In this document: in pieces, positions 18,245-27,141 of the stretch
Numbering within the stretch: position 1 is the first letter of the stretch
Layout of the letters: each line of letters starts with the position of its first letter
NCBI GenBank assembly: GCA_016285145.1
Contig: JAEEQE010000005.1
Location: 58,230 to 122,229, forward strand
Origin: Bacteroidales bacterium
GTDB lineage: Bacteria > Bacteroidota > Bacteroidia > Bacteroidales > WCHB1-69
Direction: 5' to 3'
Length of the DNA stretch: 64,000 bases
Program-made: the position numbers and the translations under genes
The notes under the pieces: model-generated
The model's database searches: none
What the model was told of the DNA's origin: nothing
The model's input: the letters and a program-made list of their open reading frames with translations, nothing else

Positions 18245-21200
18245 ATGTTGTTCGGAAACACTTTCAAACGTTTCGCCTGCCTGATCGCCGCCCTGCTTGC
18301 CTGCCTGCTTTCCATGGCCCAGCAGCCGTTTCCATACAGGGTGGTGGTGAGCACCGTGCCGGGCGACTGCTTCAACAACTGCCAGGCCGTTGTCACCCTG
18401 TATAACGCCCAAGGACAGGTTATCCAGACCAACGACTCGTTGCACCAACCGCTAAACCCCACGGCATATCCCATTGCCAATTTGCAGTACCACTACAAGA
18501 ACCAGTTGTATAACAGTGTCTTCTACAGCGACAGTCATGTCCTTACTATGGATGCGGGAACCTACGACATTGGCGTTTCAGGACAGGTGATGGTACAGAC
18601 GGGTTCGGGCCAGGTGCCGGTGATGGTGGACACCACGCTGCACGGCATCACGCTTGCAAGTTCCTACAACCCCTTCTCCGCCTCGATGCTGGCCATGATG
18701 GCCGGAAACGGCTACATGATGAATGGCACGCTGCACGACCGGTGCGGCAACCGCCCCGCCGCCCCTTGCGCCGACCGTGGCCGGGTGCAGATGAAACTCA
18801 TGGCTGGTCGGTTTCCCTATACTGTGCTTATTATCAATGCGCAGCAGGACACCATCCGCCGAGAGGTTTTCCATCAGCGACAACACAACGGGACAGACTC
18901 CTTGTACGCCGACTACAGAGACTATTACACGTTTGACAGTCTGGCGGCAGGTACTTACCGCATCGTGGCATACGATGCATGTTCCTATTCTTTGGTGCTC
19001 TATCATACGGTCCCATTGAACGATGTGCGGGTCAACTACCTCTGTTTCCGGAATGTTCCGCCCAATTCCTCCGACTCGAACACGGTTCGCTTTGCGGTGC
19101 AGTTCAACACCCCGATGAGCGTCTGTAATTACGACTACAGCTATTATGAATCCATTTTCCAGTATCGCTTCATTCATCCCGATGGGTCGGGCCAGACCGA
19201 TACCTCGTCATGGCGCCCTGTTGTCGGATCCTCATTGTCCAACCTGTATAACGGCATGTATTGCGACACGTTGGATTTTGCCGGCCGGTATTGCGACCTG
19301 TATGGAAGCACGGTGCGTTTCGAGGTGCGGGACCTGTGCCATCTGGATACTGTGTCGATGTTGATGACAATCAAACACCCTGACACTATGTGTTATGTGA
19401 CAGACGTTTGGGACGATGGCTTTTGTCTCGGGCAGACAACCTACGACACATGTTCTCAGGTGTGCGATACTTCCGTACACTTCACACTGATGTACCGCAT
19501 TTGGTATAACTGCGGCCATGACAATTACTTTACATCCTCAAACTATACCAATCAGTTCTTTTACACGTATCCTTTGCATTGGGTTTACAAGAATATTGCC
19601 ACGGGACAGGTGATAAAAACGGATCCAGTGTATGAAATGACAGAGAAGTCCATATTGACCAATACCGATGTGGAAAGCATATACGGTCGGTACTCATACC
19701 TTCCGTTGCCGGTTGAGCGCTCGCTTGTGGATGCCCATGGATGTGTGCTCATGAGCCGCTTTGACACGTTGGTGTTTGTTCGGGATACAACGCCTGCCGA
19801 GTCGCCATATCCCTGGAAAATCGAAACCAATTTCAACCGAAACAACTACTCGCGGTGTTTCTATACGAACCGCGCCATTTGGGTGTATGAGCAAGCTTCT
19901 CCGTTCCCGATGTATCGGGATTCGACGGTGGTGCGTTTGGTTAAGAGCCCGTTGTATAACAAGTATAATTTTACGGCCACATACGCTCAAGGGCAATGGA
20001 CGATTGTGAAGGATGACACGCTGAACAACGATGCGAATATCGTGGCTACAGGGATGAACGTGTCAATTAGCAACAACCGACTCTCTGGGGGACTGTATGT
20101 TTTTGTATGCGAAACTGTTTGTGGCACCGATACATTACAGGTGGATATTGATGGAATATATTATAATGGTTGGGAGTGGGTTGAGGACCCCGTATATCAG
20201 TCGGAACAGGAGTGCAATGATCTGGTGGTGCTTCCGGTGGCTGGGAAATACCGATATTACACCTATCACATAGATTCCCAGGTGAGCAATGATGAACCCA
20301 TTGTCACATCGTATGACTATACGCCCAATATTAATCTTGTGTCTGGTGTGGTGGGAGGCTATTCCTCCACATCAACATCCATGAATGTGCCGTTTCGTTT
20401 CACCATGCCTGGTGAGTATGTCATAAAAATGAGTGTTTGGGGATGTGATTCCGAATATTTTCACATTGATACTATTCTGTTTGAACGTGTGAGAATTGAT
20501 TTTGAAAAAGCATACGCGGTGATGTGCGACTCGACGGTGAATACGGGAACCGTCATTGCGCGGGCTGTCAGAGGAACCCCTCCATATACATACAGTTTGT
20601 ACAGCCAACCGGATTTGCACGGCAGTCTGTTGGGAACGAGTCAAAGCGGAGCGTTATATGGTGTGCCCATGCAGATAGGTCAGGAAATGTCAGTGGTTGT
20701 GATGGATTCATGTGAAAACAGCTACTATGTTAATATTGTAGCGATGTCATTGGCCCAAAGTCAGCTGCTATGGTTCGATGGAGGGACGCCGGATCCGGGC
20801 GTGTGTGTGGGTGACACTGTCACGTTGGAGGCACTTCCGGTCAATGATTTCATCACCTATACCTGGACGGGGCCGGGTAACTTTACTGCAACGGGCCGGC
20901 AGATTACTTTCTGTGCGGCGGAGACCTCGTATCGGGGCTGGTTGTCGGTGGAACTGTTGAACACCGGGTGTCCGTCGCGGATTAGAGACAGTCTGTACTT
21001 GAATGTTTTGGCCCCGCCCCAAGTGTTTGTCAGTGCGGCTGGGGTGGTTTGCCCTGGCGAGATGGCCAGGGTGGACTTCACGGCATTGGGGACCGATACC
21101 GTGTTCTTCAACATGTGCCGCTCTTTCGCGGGTACGCAGTCCTGCCTGCCCCTGAACGTGTTGGCACAGGACACGCTTTCCCTATACTTTCCCATTGAAA

Positions 21201-22747
21201 CGGAAAATCTATTCTGGGTGGGCCAGTCCGCTGACAATTATTGTCCCGGATCCCCTTATGATGATTCTGTCCGGGTGTCGGTATTTCCGGCTACCAATAC
21301 CATTGACACTGCCCGTATTTCCGCCCGGGATACGCTGGTGTGCTATGGTGGTGATGCCACGCTTTCGGTCTCATCAACTCTGGCCAATCCTTGCATTTTG
21401 AACTGGTTTGATAATACTTTGCAAAATGTTGTGCTTAAGCAAGACACCTTGCACTCTGCGAGTGATATATCTACATTCACTATTCCGCAGCTTCTTGTGG
21501 ATACCACCCTGCAGGTGGCTGTCTGGTACCAGGACAATTGTCCAGCCCATATCGGACGTGCGGATGTTTGGATGAACATGCGAAGTGGTACTACGGCAAT
21601 CCTGCCGGGACAGGGAGTTAGGCTTTATGATTCCGGTGGTGCGGATAATCCATGTTCCAATAATGAGATGCTTGTGCATACGTTTCAATCGCCCAGTGGA
21701 TTATTCAGGATTCATTTCCATACACTTGATTTATCTGCAGGTGACACCTTGTATGTGCTCGCGTCCAGTTCCATTGTGGGCTCTTTCTCGGGTACCTCGC
21801 TGCCCGCAGATATTACGTTGGCAGGCTCTACGGTAACGTTCAGATTTGTTTCCAACCAATCAAACACTTCGTCAGGTTGGAGTCTTGATATTTTGACTCC
21901 TGTGCTTCAGACAGAGGTTAGTGTCAGTGTGATTCGCTTTTTTGACACGCTTACAGCGTCTGTATGTCAAAGTGAGGAACTGTTTTCCTATCCTCCGTTC
22001 TCACGGATTGACATTTCTGAAATCGGTGTTTTGCAGCTGGACACGATGTTGTCTTCCGCCATGGGATGCGACAGTGCTGTTACATTAAAACTTGAAGTTC
22101 TACCAGTCAAAGGCAGCAGATTGGATACAGCTATCTGTGAAGGAGGCGAGTTTGTGATGGGAGATTATCGTTATAGTGACGCTGGAACGTATCGCTGTAA
22201 TTTTACGGCTGAAAACGGGTGCGACAGTGTGGTTACGCTATATCTGGATGTTGTCAGAAATAAGACGGAAATAATACCGTTGGAGGAAGATTTCTGCAAG
22301 CGCTACCATACCATCCTGACAGTGCCTATAGATGGTGATGATTATATTTGGAATACTGGGGATATAACCTCATCTTTGGATGTTGAGTCGCCAGGAACGT
22401 ATATGGTGACCATCCATCATCGGGGATGCGTGGTTACGGCCCGTTATGACATCGACTCCTGTCATTGGGTGCTATACCTTCCGAATGCCATCACCCCGCT
22501 CAAGCCTGATGGGTTGAATGATGTTTTTTGTCTTCTTGAGGAACAGAAAGCGTGGATTGAAGAATTCGAGTTATATGTCTTCAACAGGTGGAGCGAAATG
22601 GTTTACACAACCCGCGATAAGAACTTCAGATGGGATGGGTCTGTTAGAGGTCGAATTTATCCGAACAACCTGTATAATTATTATATCCGGTTGACAGACA
22701 AGACTGGACAGAAATTGTTTTATCAAGGTACTTTGATAACATTATGA
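18245..22747 (+). CDS. Secreted protein with T9SS type B (gliding-motility-type) sorting domain
   Basis: The 1500-residue product starts with a signal peptide (MLFGNTFKRFACLIAALLACLLSMAQQ). The body has no domain I can name with confidence; it is rich in cysteine, tyrosine and aspartate, with Ig-like or PKD-like beta segments in the second half (for example CVGDTVTLEALPVNDFITYTW and VVCPGEMARVDFTAL). The last 90 residues, from LPNAITPLKPDGLNDVFCL through ELYVFNRWSEMVY to FYQGTLITL, are the gliding-motility-associated type B C-terminal domain that directs secretion through the type IX system. It lies 21 bases after the FISUMP gene on the same strand, so the two are probably co-transcribed and may act together at the cell surface. 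Confidence 0.85.
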   Translation: MLFGNTFKRFACLIAALLACLLSMAQQPFPYRVVVSTVPGDCFNNCQAVVTLYNAQGQVIQTNDSLHQPLNPTAYPIANLQYHYKNQLYNSVFYSDSHVLTMDAGTYDIGVSGQVMVQTGSGQVPVMVDTTLHGITLASSYNPFSASMLAMMAGNGYMMNGTLHDRCGNRPAAPCADRGRVQMKLMAGRFPYTVLIINAQQDTIRREVFHQRQHNGTDSLYADYRDYYTFDSLAAGTYRIVAYDACSYSLVLYHTVPLNDVRVNYLCFRNVPPNSSDSNTVRFAVQFNTPMSVCNYDYSYYESIFQYRFIHPDGSGQTDTSSWRPVVGSSLSNLYNGMYCDTLDFAGRYCDLYGSTVRFEVRDLCHLDTVSMLMTIKHPDTMCYVTDVWDDGFCLGQTTYDTCSQVCDTSVHFTLMYRIWYNCGHDNYFTSSNYTNQFFYTYPLHWVYKNIATGQVIKTDPVYEMTEKSILTNTDVESIYGRYSYLPLPVERSLVDAHGCVLMSRFDTLVFVRDTTPAESPYPWKIETNFNRNNYSRCFYTNRAIWVYEQASPFPMYRDSTVVRLVKSPLYNKYNFTATYAQGQWTIVKDDTLNNDANIVATGMNVSISNNRLSGGLYVFVCETVCGTDTLQVDIDGIYYNGWEWVEDPVYQSEQECNDLVVLPVAGKYRYYTYHIDSQVSNDEPIVTSYDYTPNINLVSGVVGGYSSTSTSMNVPFRFTMPGEYVIKMSVWGCDSEYFHIDTILFERVRIDFEKAYAVMCDSTVNTGTVIARAVRGTPPYTYSLYSQPDLHGSLLGTSQSGALYGVPMQIGQEMSVVVMDSCENSYYVNIVAMSLAQSQLLWFDGGTPDPGVCVGDTVTLEALPVNDFITYTWTGPGNFTATGRQITFCAAETSYRGWLSVELLNTGCPSRIRDSLYLNVLAPPQVFVSAAGVVCPGEMARVDFTALGTDTVFFNMCRSFAGTQSCLPLNVLAQDTLSLYFPIETENLFWVGQSADNYCPGSPYDDSVRVSVFPATNTIDTARISARDTLVCYGGDATLSVSSTLANPCILNWFDNTLQNVVLKQDTLHSASDISTFTIPQLLVDTTLQVAVWYQDNCPAHIGRADVWMNMRSGTTAILPGQGVRLYDSGGADNPCSNNEMLVHTFQSPSGLFRIHFHTLDLSAGDTLYVLASSSIVGSFSGTSLPADITLAGSTVTFRFVSNQSNTSSGWSLDILTPVLQTEVSVSVIRFFDTLTASVCQSEELFSYPPFSRIDISEIGVLQLDTMLSSAMGCDSAVTLKLEVLPVKGSRLDTAICEGGEFVMGDYRYSDAGTYRCNFTAENGCDSVVTLYLDVVRNKTEIIPLEEDFCKRYHTILTVPIDGDDYIWNTGDITSSLDVESPGTYMVTIHHRGCVVTARYDIDSCHWVLYLPNAITPLKPDGLNDVFCLLEEQKAWIEEFELYVFNRWSEMVYTTRDKNFRWDGSVRGRIYPNNLYNYYIRLTDKTGQKLFYQGTLITL

Positions 22748-22807
22748 ATTTGTGGCGGTCAATACAAAACATGTATATAGATTTATTTAAAATTGCCTGT
22801 TTTTTGC

Positions 22808-22969
22808 ATGATTTCCAAAGGCCGCTATGATGAGTCAAAACGCGAATACCACTTCAGGAATGGCAACTACGAATATGTTTTTAACACAGCTTTGGAACGG
22901 TTGCAAATCCTGTACACGGATCCTGAGACAAAGAAGGTTGAGGTGGTGAGGGGTTATGAGTGGAAATGA
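22808..22969 (+). CDS. Small hypothetical ORF, possibly a gene remnant
   Basis: A 53-codon ORF begins MISKGRYDESKREYHFRNGN and ends VVRGYEWK. The amino-acid composition looks protein-like, but no family is recognised and no promoter is evident. It lies in a 341-base gap next to a clear ATPase gene remnant, so it may be the tail of a deleted gene. Low confidence that it is expressed. Confidence 0.3.
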   Translation: MISKGRYDESKREYHFRNGNYEYVFNTALERLQILYTDPETKKVEVVRGYEWK

Positions 22970-23005
22970 TTGAGATTACCGCTTGTTGATGGTACTTAAC
23001 GGTCT

Positions 23006-23089
23006 CTACAAAAACATCGTCATAAACGCTGGCACCAGAAGCGTTTCCCCATCTTTTTTCAGGTCTTTCGTGTAAACCAGAGGTTCCAT
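23006..23089 (-). pseudogene. C-terminal remnant of an AAA/DUF4143 ATPase gene
   Basis: Reading leftwards from 23089, 27 codons give MEPLVYTKDLKKDGETLLVP followed by AFMTMFL and a stop. The intact ATPase at 5740-7080 ends LIYTKDYGKNGVTTLLPVMMTMFL, so the fragment is its homologous tail. No upstream part of such a gene is present: the preceding sequence is the end of the peptidase gene in another frame (TGATG overlap). It is therefore a leftover of an ATPase gene that once lay here. Confidence 0.7.
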
Positions 23090-25401
23090 CACTTTTTCAC
23101 CACCTTCTGCGTTAGATGCTGCGCGCCGTCCTGGGCGTTCAGGAAATAGACGCCGCTGGAAAGGTGTTGCACATTGAAGGTGTTGCTGCCCGGCTTCAGG
23201 CGCACGACCATGACGGTGCGGCCCGTGGAGTCGGTAAGGGTGGCCCGTATGGGCTTCTCGGTACCCTGCACCAGAATGTTCAGCTGGTCGGCAACCGGGT
23301 TGGGGTAGAGGTGCCAGCCAGTGTGGTTCTCAATGTCAGCGACGCTCGCGTTGGCATCTCCCACCGCCAGACAGTACTGACCGGGTTGTAGGACGGTGGT
23401 CTTGACGTAGCCTGCCAGCATACTGCCTGTGCGTGTGTGTTGGATTACACGCCACGGCATGGAGGCATTTTCCCGGTAAAGCAGCTTTAACTGCGAGATG
23501 TCATAATCGGCATCAAACCACCCGTAATCCAACTGTCCCTCAAAACCTCTACGGTAACGAAACTGGATGTAGCCCAACGGAATGGTGTTGATGGCTGTGT
23601 TGTAGGCCATCCCGATTGTCCAATAGTGCGTGTTGGCCATCTTGTAGATGCCGGCGGGAAGCTCGTCGGGAACATCCGGAGCTACCAAGTTGTGCTCGAT
23701 GCGCACTAAGATGGTGTCGGGGAAGGACTCCAACCGGAAGGTGCAGTCGGCATCCGTGGGCGACCAATTGGTGCCGTTGGTGAGCGATCGCGTGTAGTCA
23801 ATTATGGCATCCGTGATTTTCTCCGCGTAGTCCACCATGCCGAAAGCGGGAGTGAACGGGATAGTCACGTCCACATGGCCGAATTCGCCGGAAAATGCCA
23901 CGTTCGGGATGGTGTACAGTTGGCGTTGCTCAGACACAAAGGTGAGGTCCACACGGTTGTCGTTGATGGGTTGGGTGGCGTGATAAAGCTTCTGGTGCAG
24001 ATAGATACGGTATTGGTTGCCCGATAGGGGTATAATGGAATCAATGGAGAAATGCGGGAATCCGGGTTGGTGTACCCATCCCTCGTAAAAAGCGGTCAGG
24101 TTGACACCCGTTTCCTGTGACAGGTAGTTGAAAAGTTCCGGCGAGGAGACATTTTGGAAGGCGTAATGGTTGAGCAAGCTGCGCATCCCGCTGAAAAACA
24201 GCGAGTCGCCCAGATAGTTGCGCAGGGTGTGCACAATCAGCGAGCCTTTGTCATAGGAGTGCATGCCGTAGGTGTGATTTTGTGGTACATTGTCCAAAGC
24301 ATAGTAGCCCTCGTCGTTGTGGGCAAGCTGTTGCAGCACCTCATGATGTTTGTCGCGGATATAACCGCTGTAGTTGTCACTGATCAGACCCGCGACCAAC
24401 GCTTCCGAGTAGGTGGCAAACCCTTCGTTGATCCACATCTCCTCGGCCCGTTGGCAGGTGATGAGGTCGCCAAACCAATGGTGGAACAGCTCATGCGCAT
24501 AGAGTTGCTCGTATTCGGTGCCCCCGGTGATGGCGGCGTTGGGGTAGGCGATGTTGGTGGCGTGCTCCATGGCTCCACTGTTGAAGTTCACGGCTACGTA
24601 ACCCACACGCTGCCAGCGGTATGGCCCGAACAATTGCTCGTACATGCGCAGGATGTCCTTCAGATGCACAAAAGAACCCGCCACCTTGTTGATGGTGTTG
24701 GGCTGGGCGTAAATCTGGATGGGAATAATGCGCTCTTGGCCATGGAATGTGTCGGCGTAGAGGCGGTAGTCGCCCACGGCCACGGAGGCCAAATAGGTAG
24801 GGATGGGGTCTGTCATGTTCCAGGTCCACAGACGGCTGCTGTCGGCCAGCGTCAGCGAGTCGGTGAGCATGCCCCCGCAGACGGCCCTCTTGCCCGCCTC
24901 GGTGCGGACGTGCAACGTGTAGGTGGACTTGTCGGTGAACACGTCCAGGCAGGGGAACCACACGCGTCCGATGACGTGCGGCTGGTAGTCAAGGTCCACC
25001 CCGATGTTATAGCAGTATTGCCCCGAGTAGTGGATGCCGCCCCAGGCCATGCCCGGCAGAAAGGGTGTGCCGTGGTAGCAGACGCGCACTGCGACGGTGT
25101 CGCCCTGCTGCAGGGTGGGGGTGCTGATGTGCATCTTCTCGCCCTGTTGGGTGAAAGTGGCCTGCTGCCCGCCGACAAAAGCGGAGTCCACGGTCAATCC
25201 CGCCAGATCCAAGGTGATCTGGTTGAGGTTGTTTTGTTTGGCGATGACGGTGAGCTGTGCATCCCCATAGATGATTTTCGTGCTGAAGTCGCGGATGTCG
25301 AGCTGGAGGTCGTAGTGGGCCACGTGCAAGGTGTCGCCAAGGTCTTGGGCGTGCAGGCTTGCGGCGAAAAGGGTGATGAGGATGAGCAGGGTTCTTTTCA
25401 T
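23089..25401 (-). CDS. Secreted M1 family aminopeptidase with T9SS type A sorting domain
   Basis: The 770-residue product has a signal peptide (MKRTLLILITLFAASLHAQ), an M1 beta-rich N-terminal domain, and the zinc site HELFHHWFGD (about residue 302) followed by the glutamate ligand in MWINEGFATYSEA. The substrate-binding motif reads GAMEH instead of the canonical GAMEN. The C-terminal domain starts near GWHLYPNPVADQLNILVQG and ends TQKVVKK, a type A sorting domain for the type IX secretion system. The enzyme probably releases N-terminal amino acids from peptides outside the cell. It is divergent from wecB, with a separate promoter at 25441-25448. Confidence 0.9.
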   Translation of the reverse strand: MKRTLLILITLFAASLHAQDLGDTLHVAHYDLQLDIRDFSTKIIYGDAQLTVIAKQNNLNQITLDLAGLTVDSAFVGGQQATFTQQGEKMHISTPTLQQGDTVAVRVCYHGTPFLPGMAWGGIHYSGQYCYNIGVDLDYQPHVIGRVWFPCLDVFTDKSTYTLHVRTEAGKRAVCGGMLTDSLTLADSSRLWTWNMTDPIPTYLASVAVGDYRLYADTFHGQERIIPIQIYAQPNTINKVAGSFVHLKDILRMYEQLFGPYRWQRVGYVAVNFNSGAMEHATNIAYPNAAITGGTEYEQLYAHELFHHWFGDLITCQRAEEMWINEGFATYSEALVAGLISDNYSGYIRDKHHEVLQQLAHNDEGYYALDNVPQNHTYGMHSYDKGSLIVHTLRNYLGDSLFFSGMRSLLNHYAFQNVSSPELFNYLSQETGVNLTAFYEGWVHQPGFPHFSIDSIIPLSGNQYRIYLHQKLYHATQPINDNRVDLTFVSEQRQLYTIPNVAFSGEFGHVDVTIPFTPAFGMVDYAEKITDAIIDYTRSLTNGTNWSPTDADCTFRLESFPDTILVRIEHNLVAPDVPDELPAGIYKMANTHYWTIGMAYNTAINTIPLGYIQFRYRRGFEGQLDYGWFDADYDISQLKLLYRENASMPWRVIQHTRTGSMLAGYVKTTVLQPGQYCLAVGDANASVADIENHTGWHLYPNPVADQLNILVQGTEKPIRATLTDSTGRTVMVVRLKPGSNTFNVQHLSSGVYFLNAQDGAQHLTQKVVKK

Positions 25402-25440
25402 AATATAATGCGGTTAAATGTTTGGGGAATAATGCGGCTG

Positions 25441-25448
25441 CAAAGGTA
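25441..25448 (-). promoter_or_regulatory. -7 element of the M1 peptidase gene
   Basis: On the minus strand this reads TACCTTTG, matching TAnnTTTG, 40 bases before the peptidase ATG. It is back-to-back with the wecB promoter. Confidence 0.55.
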
Positions 25449-25466
25449 CGCAATTATTTTTTTCAT

Positions 25467-25474
25467 TACTTTTG
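25467..25474 (+). promoter_or_regulatory. -7 element of wecB
   Basis: TACTTTTG matches TAnnTTTG. Its position favours the wecB ATG at 25493 over the upstream in-frame ATGs at 25472 and 25484. Confidence 0.5.
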
Positions 25475-25492
25475 CAATTCAAAATGTCAGCA

Positions 25493-26578
25493 ATGAAGAT
25501 TCTATCGGTTATCGGTGCGCGGCCCCAGTTCGTGAAGGCGGCGGTGGTGAGTGCGGAAATACATAACACCCCCGGTGTCAGCGAGGTGTTGGTCCATACC
25601 GGCCAGCATTTCGACGCAAACATGTCGCAGCTCTTTTTCGAGGAGATGGGCATCCGGCAGCCGCAATACAATCTGGGTATCCACAGCTTGCCCCACGAGG
25701 AGATGGTGACACAGATGCAGGCAGGTATTGAACGGGTGATCCGTGACGAGTGCCCCGACTGGCTGTTGGTCTATGGCGATACGGATTCCACGCTGGCCGG
25801 CGCACAGGCTGCCCGCGCGTGTGCGGTGCCGCTGTGCCATGTGGAGGCTGGCCTGCGCTCGTTCAATCCCAAGATGCGCGAGGAATATAACCGCATCCAG
25901 ACCGACAAACTCAGCGATGTGCTGTTTGCGCCCACCACGACAGCTGTGCGCAATCTCGAACACGAAGGTATTGACCCGAAGAAGATTATCCTTACCGGCG
26001 ATGTGATGAAGGATGCGGCCCTGCTGTTCGCGCCGCAGGCACGCAAACCGCAAGTGGAACTGCCGGACGAGTTCGTCCTCTGTACGTTACATCGGGCCGA
26101 GAATACGGATAATCCCGAAATCTTGAAAGAGCTGCTGTTGGCTTTGGAGATGGTCTGCCAATTTGTGCCGGTGGTGCTGCCGTTGCATCCGCGCACCCGT
26201 CAGAAGATGCAGGAAATCAACTATCCGATAGGGCAGTCGCCCATCTTGTTTATAGATCCCGTGGGCTATTTGGAAATGCTCTATCTGTTGCTACATTGCC
26301 GCTTGGTGCTCACCGACAGCGGCGGCGTGCAGAAAGAGGCCTATTTCGCCCACAAATACTGCATGACCCTTCGCGAGGAGACCGAATGGGTGGAACTGTG
26401 CGCCCGCGGCTATAATCATCTGCTCGGGCACAACCATATAGATATTGTATCGACTGTACAGAATTTTCTGTCGATGCCGCCTTTGTTCACCGATGATCTC
26501 TATGGCGACGGCCACGCGGCACGTACCATTGTTTATTGTTTGCAGAATGATAAGGAAGCGGGGGTAATTAACAATTAA
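25493..26578 (+). CDS. wecB: UDP-N-acetylglucosamine 2-epimerase (non-hydrolysing)
   Basis: The 361-residue protein interconverts UDP-GlcNAc and UDP-ManNAc for surface polysaccharide synthesis. Family features are MKILSVIGARPQFVKAA at the start, HTGQHFD, VYGDTDSTLAGA, HVEAGLRSFN, the LHRAENTDN segment and DSGGVQKEAYF near the C-terminus. The start at 25493 is chosen because MKILSVIGARPQ is the usual N-terminus and because of promoter position. The last five codons (GVINN) and the stop are formed by the beginning of a heptamer repeat array (26566-26600), so the original C-terminus was probably altered when the array arose. Confidence 0.93.
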   Translation: MKILSVIGARPQFVKAAVVSAEIHNTPGVSEVLVHTGQHFDANMSQLFFEEMGIRQPQYNLGIHSLPHEEMVTQMQAGIERVIRDECPDWLLVYGDTDSTLAGAQAARACAVPLCHVEAGLRSFNPKMREEYNRIQTDKLSDVLFAPTTTAVRNLEHEGIDPKKIILTGDVMKDAALLFAPQARKPQVELPDEFVLCTLHRAENTDNPEILKELLLALEMVCQFVPVVLPLHPRTRQKMQEINYPIGQSPILFIDPVGYLEMLYLLLHCRLVLTDSGGVQKEAYFAHKYCMTLREETEWVELCARGYNHLLGHNHIDIVSTVQNFLSMPPLFTDDLYGDGHAARTIVYCLQNDKEAGVINN

Positions 26579-26600
26579 TAATTAACAATTAACAATTATT
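26566..26600. repeat. Left 7-bp array flanking the S23 gene
   Basis: Five in-phase heptamers: AATTAAC, AATTAAT, AATTAAC, AATTAAC, AATTATT. The array starts inside wecB and covers its stop codon. It is the inverted counterpart of the array at 27114-27141. Confidence 0.8.
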
Positions 26601-26756
26601 GTTGTTTGTATAATAAAACGATGGGGTGGATCGTTGTTGTGGATTGTACGCGTATGTGATGAATAAAGAAAAGCATCCTTAATGCGTATCAACGAACAAT
26701 TGGGTTGCAGTGTCAATTGTTTGATTCTAATCCACTAATTGTAAAATGTTAATTGA

Positions 26757-27125
26757 ATGAAGACAAGTAACGTGTTGTTGGAGAAAACGAAGCATTTTGC
26801 GTTGCGAATCATAAGGATGTATTCATTTCTTGTAAAGGAAAAAAACGAATATGTTATGTCAAGGCAGATATTACGTAGTGGAACAAGTATAGGCGCTAAT
26901 GCCAGAGAAGCGTCAACCGCCCAAAGCAAACGGGATTTTTATTCCAAATTACATATATCGTTCAAAGAAGCGGCTGAAACCGAATATTGGCTGGAGTTGT
27001 TACATGAAAGCGGATATATTGATGAAGAACCTTTCAATAGCATACATGAGGAATGTCGTGAGCTACTGAAAATCTTAACATCCATCCTCAAGACCAAGCC
27101 CCCCTTGACAACTATTAATTATTAA
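26757..27125 (+). CDS. Four-helix-bundle (S23/IVS-type) protein
   Basis: The 122-residue product belongs to the family of four-helix-bundle proteins encoded by 23S rRNA intervening sequences (S23). Diagnostic features are RQILRSGTSIGANAREASTA, the loop motif of the family, and FYSKLHISFKEAAETEYWLELLHE. Relatives include Avd, an accessory protein of diversity-generating retroelements; no reverse transcriptase is present here. Biochemical role is unknown; the family is thought to bind nucleic acid. It starts at an ATG after 156 non-coding bases and ends inside an inverted heptamer array. The unit sits between the convergent genes wecB and the MutS-like gene, as if inserted there. Confidence 0.88.
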   Translation: MKTSNVLLEKTKHFALRIIRMYSFLVKEKNEYVMSRQILRSGTSIGANAREASTAQSKRDFYSKLHISFKEAAETEYWLELLHESGYIDEEPFNSIHEECRELLKILTSILKTKPPLTTINY

Positions 27126-27141
27126 TTGTTAATTGTTAATT
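27114..27141. repeat. Right 7-bp array flanking the S23 gene
   Basis: Four in-phase heptamers: ATTAATT, ATTAATT, GTTAATT, GTTAATT, the reverse complement type of the left array. It covers the S23 stop codon (27123-27125) and the stop of the convergent MutS-like gene (27129-27131). Confidence 0.8.

Noticed and set aside
24154-25566. A 470-codon open frame on the plus strand
   Set aside because: It is antisense to the M1 peptidase, whose signal peptide, zinc site and sorting domain are clear; the antisense product is rich in V, G, H and Q without domain features.
26757-27125. Diversity-generating retroelement with Avd
   Set aside because: The S23 protein is Avd-like in fold, but there is no reverse transcriptase, template repeat or variable repeat near it.
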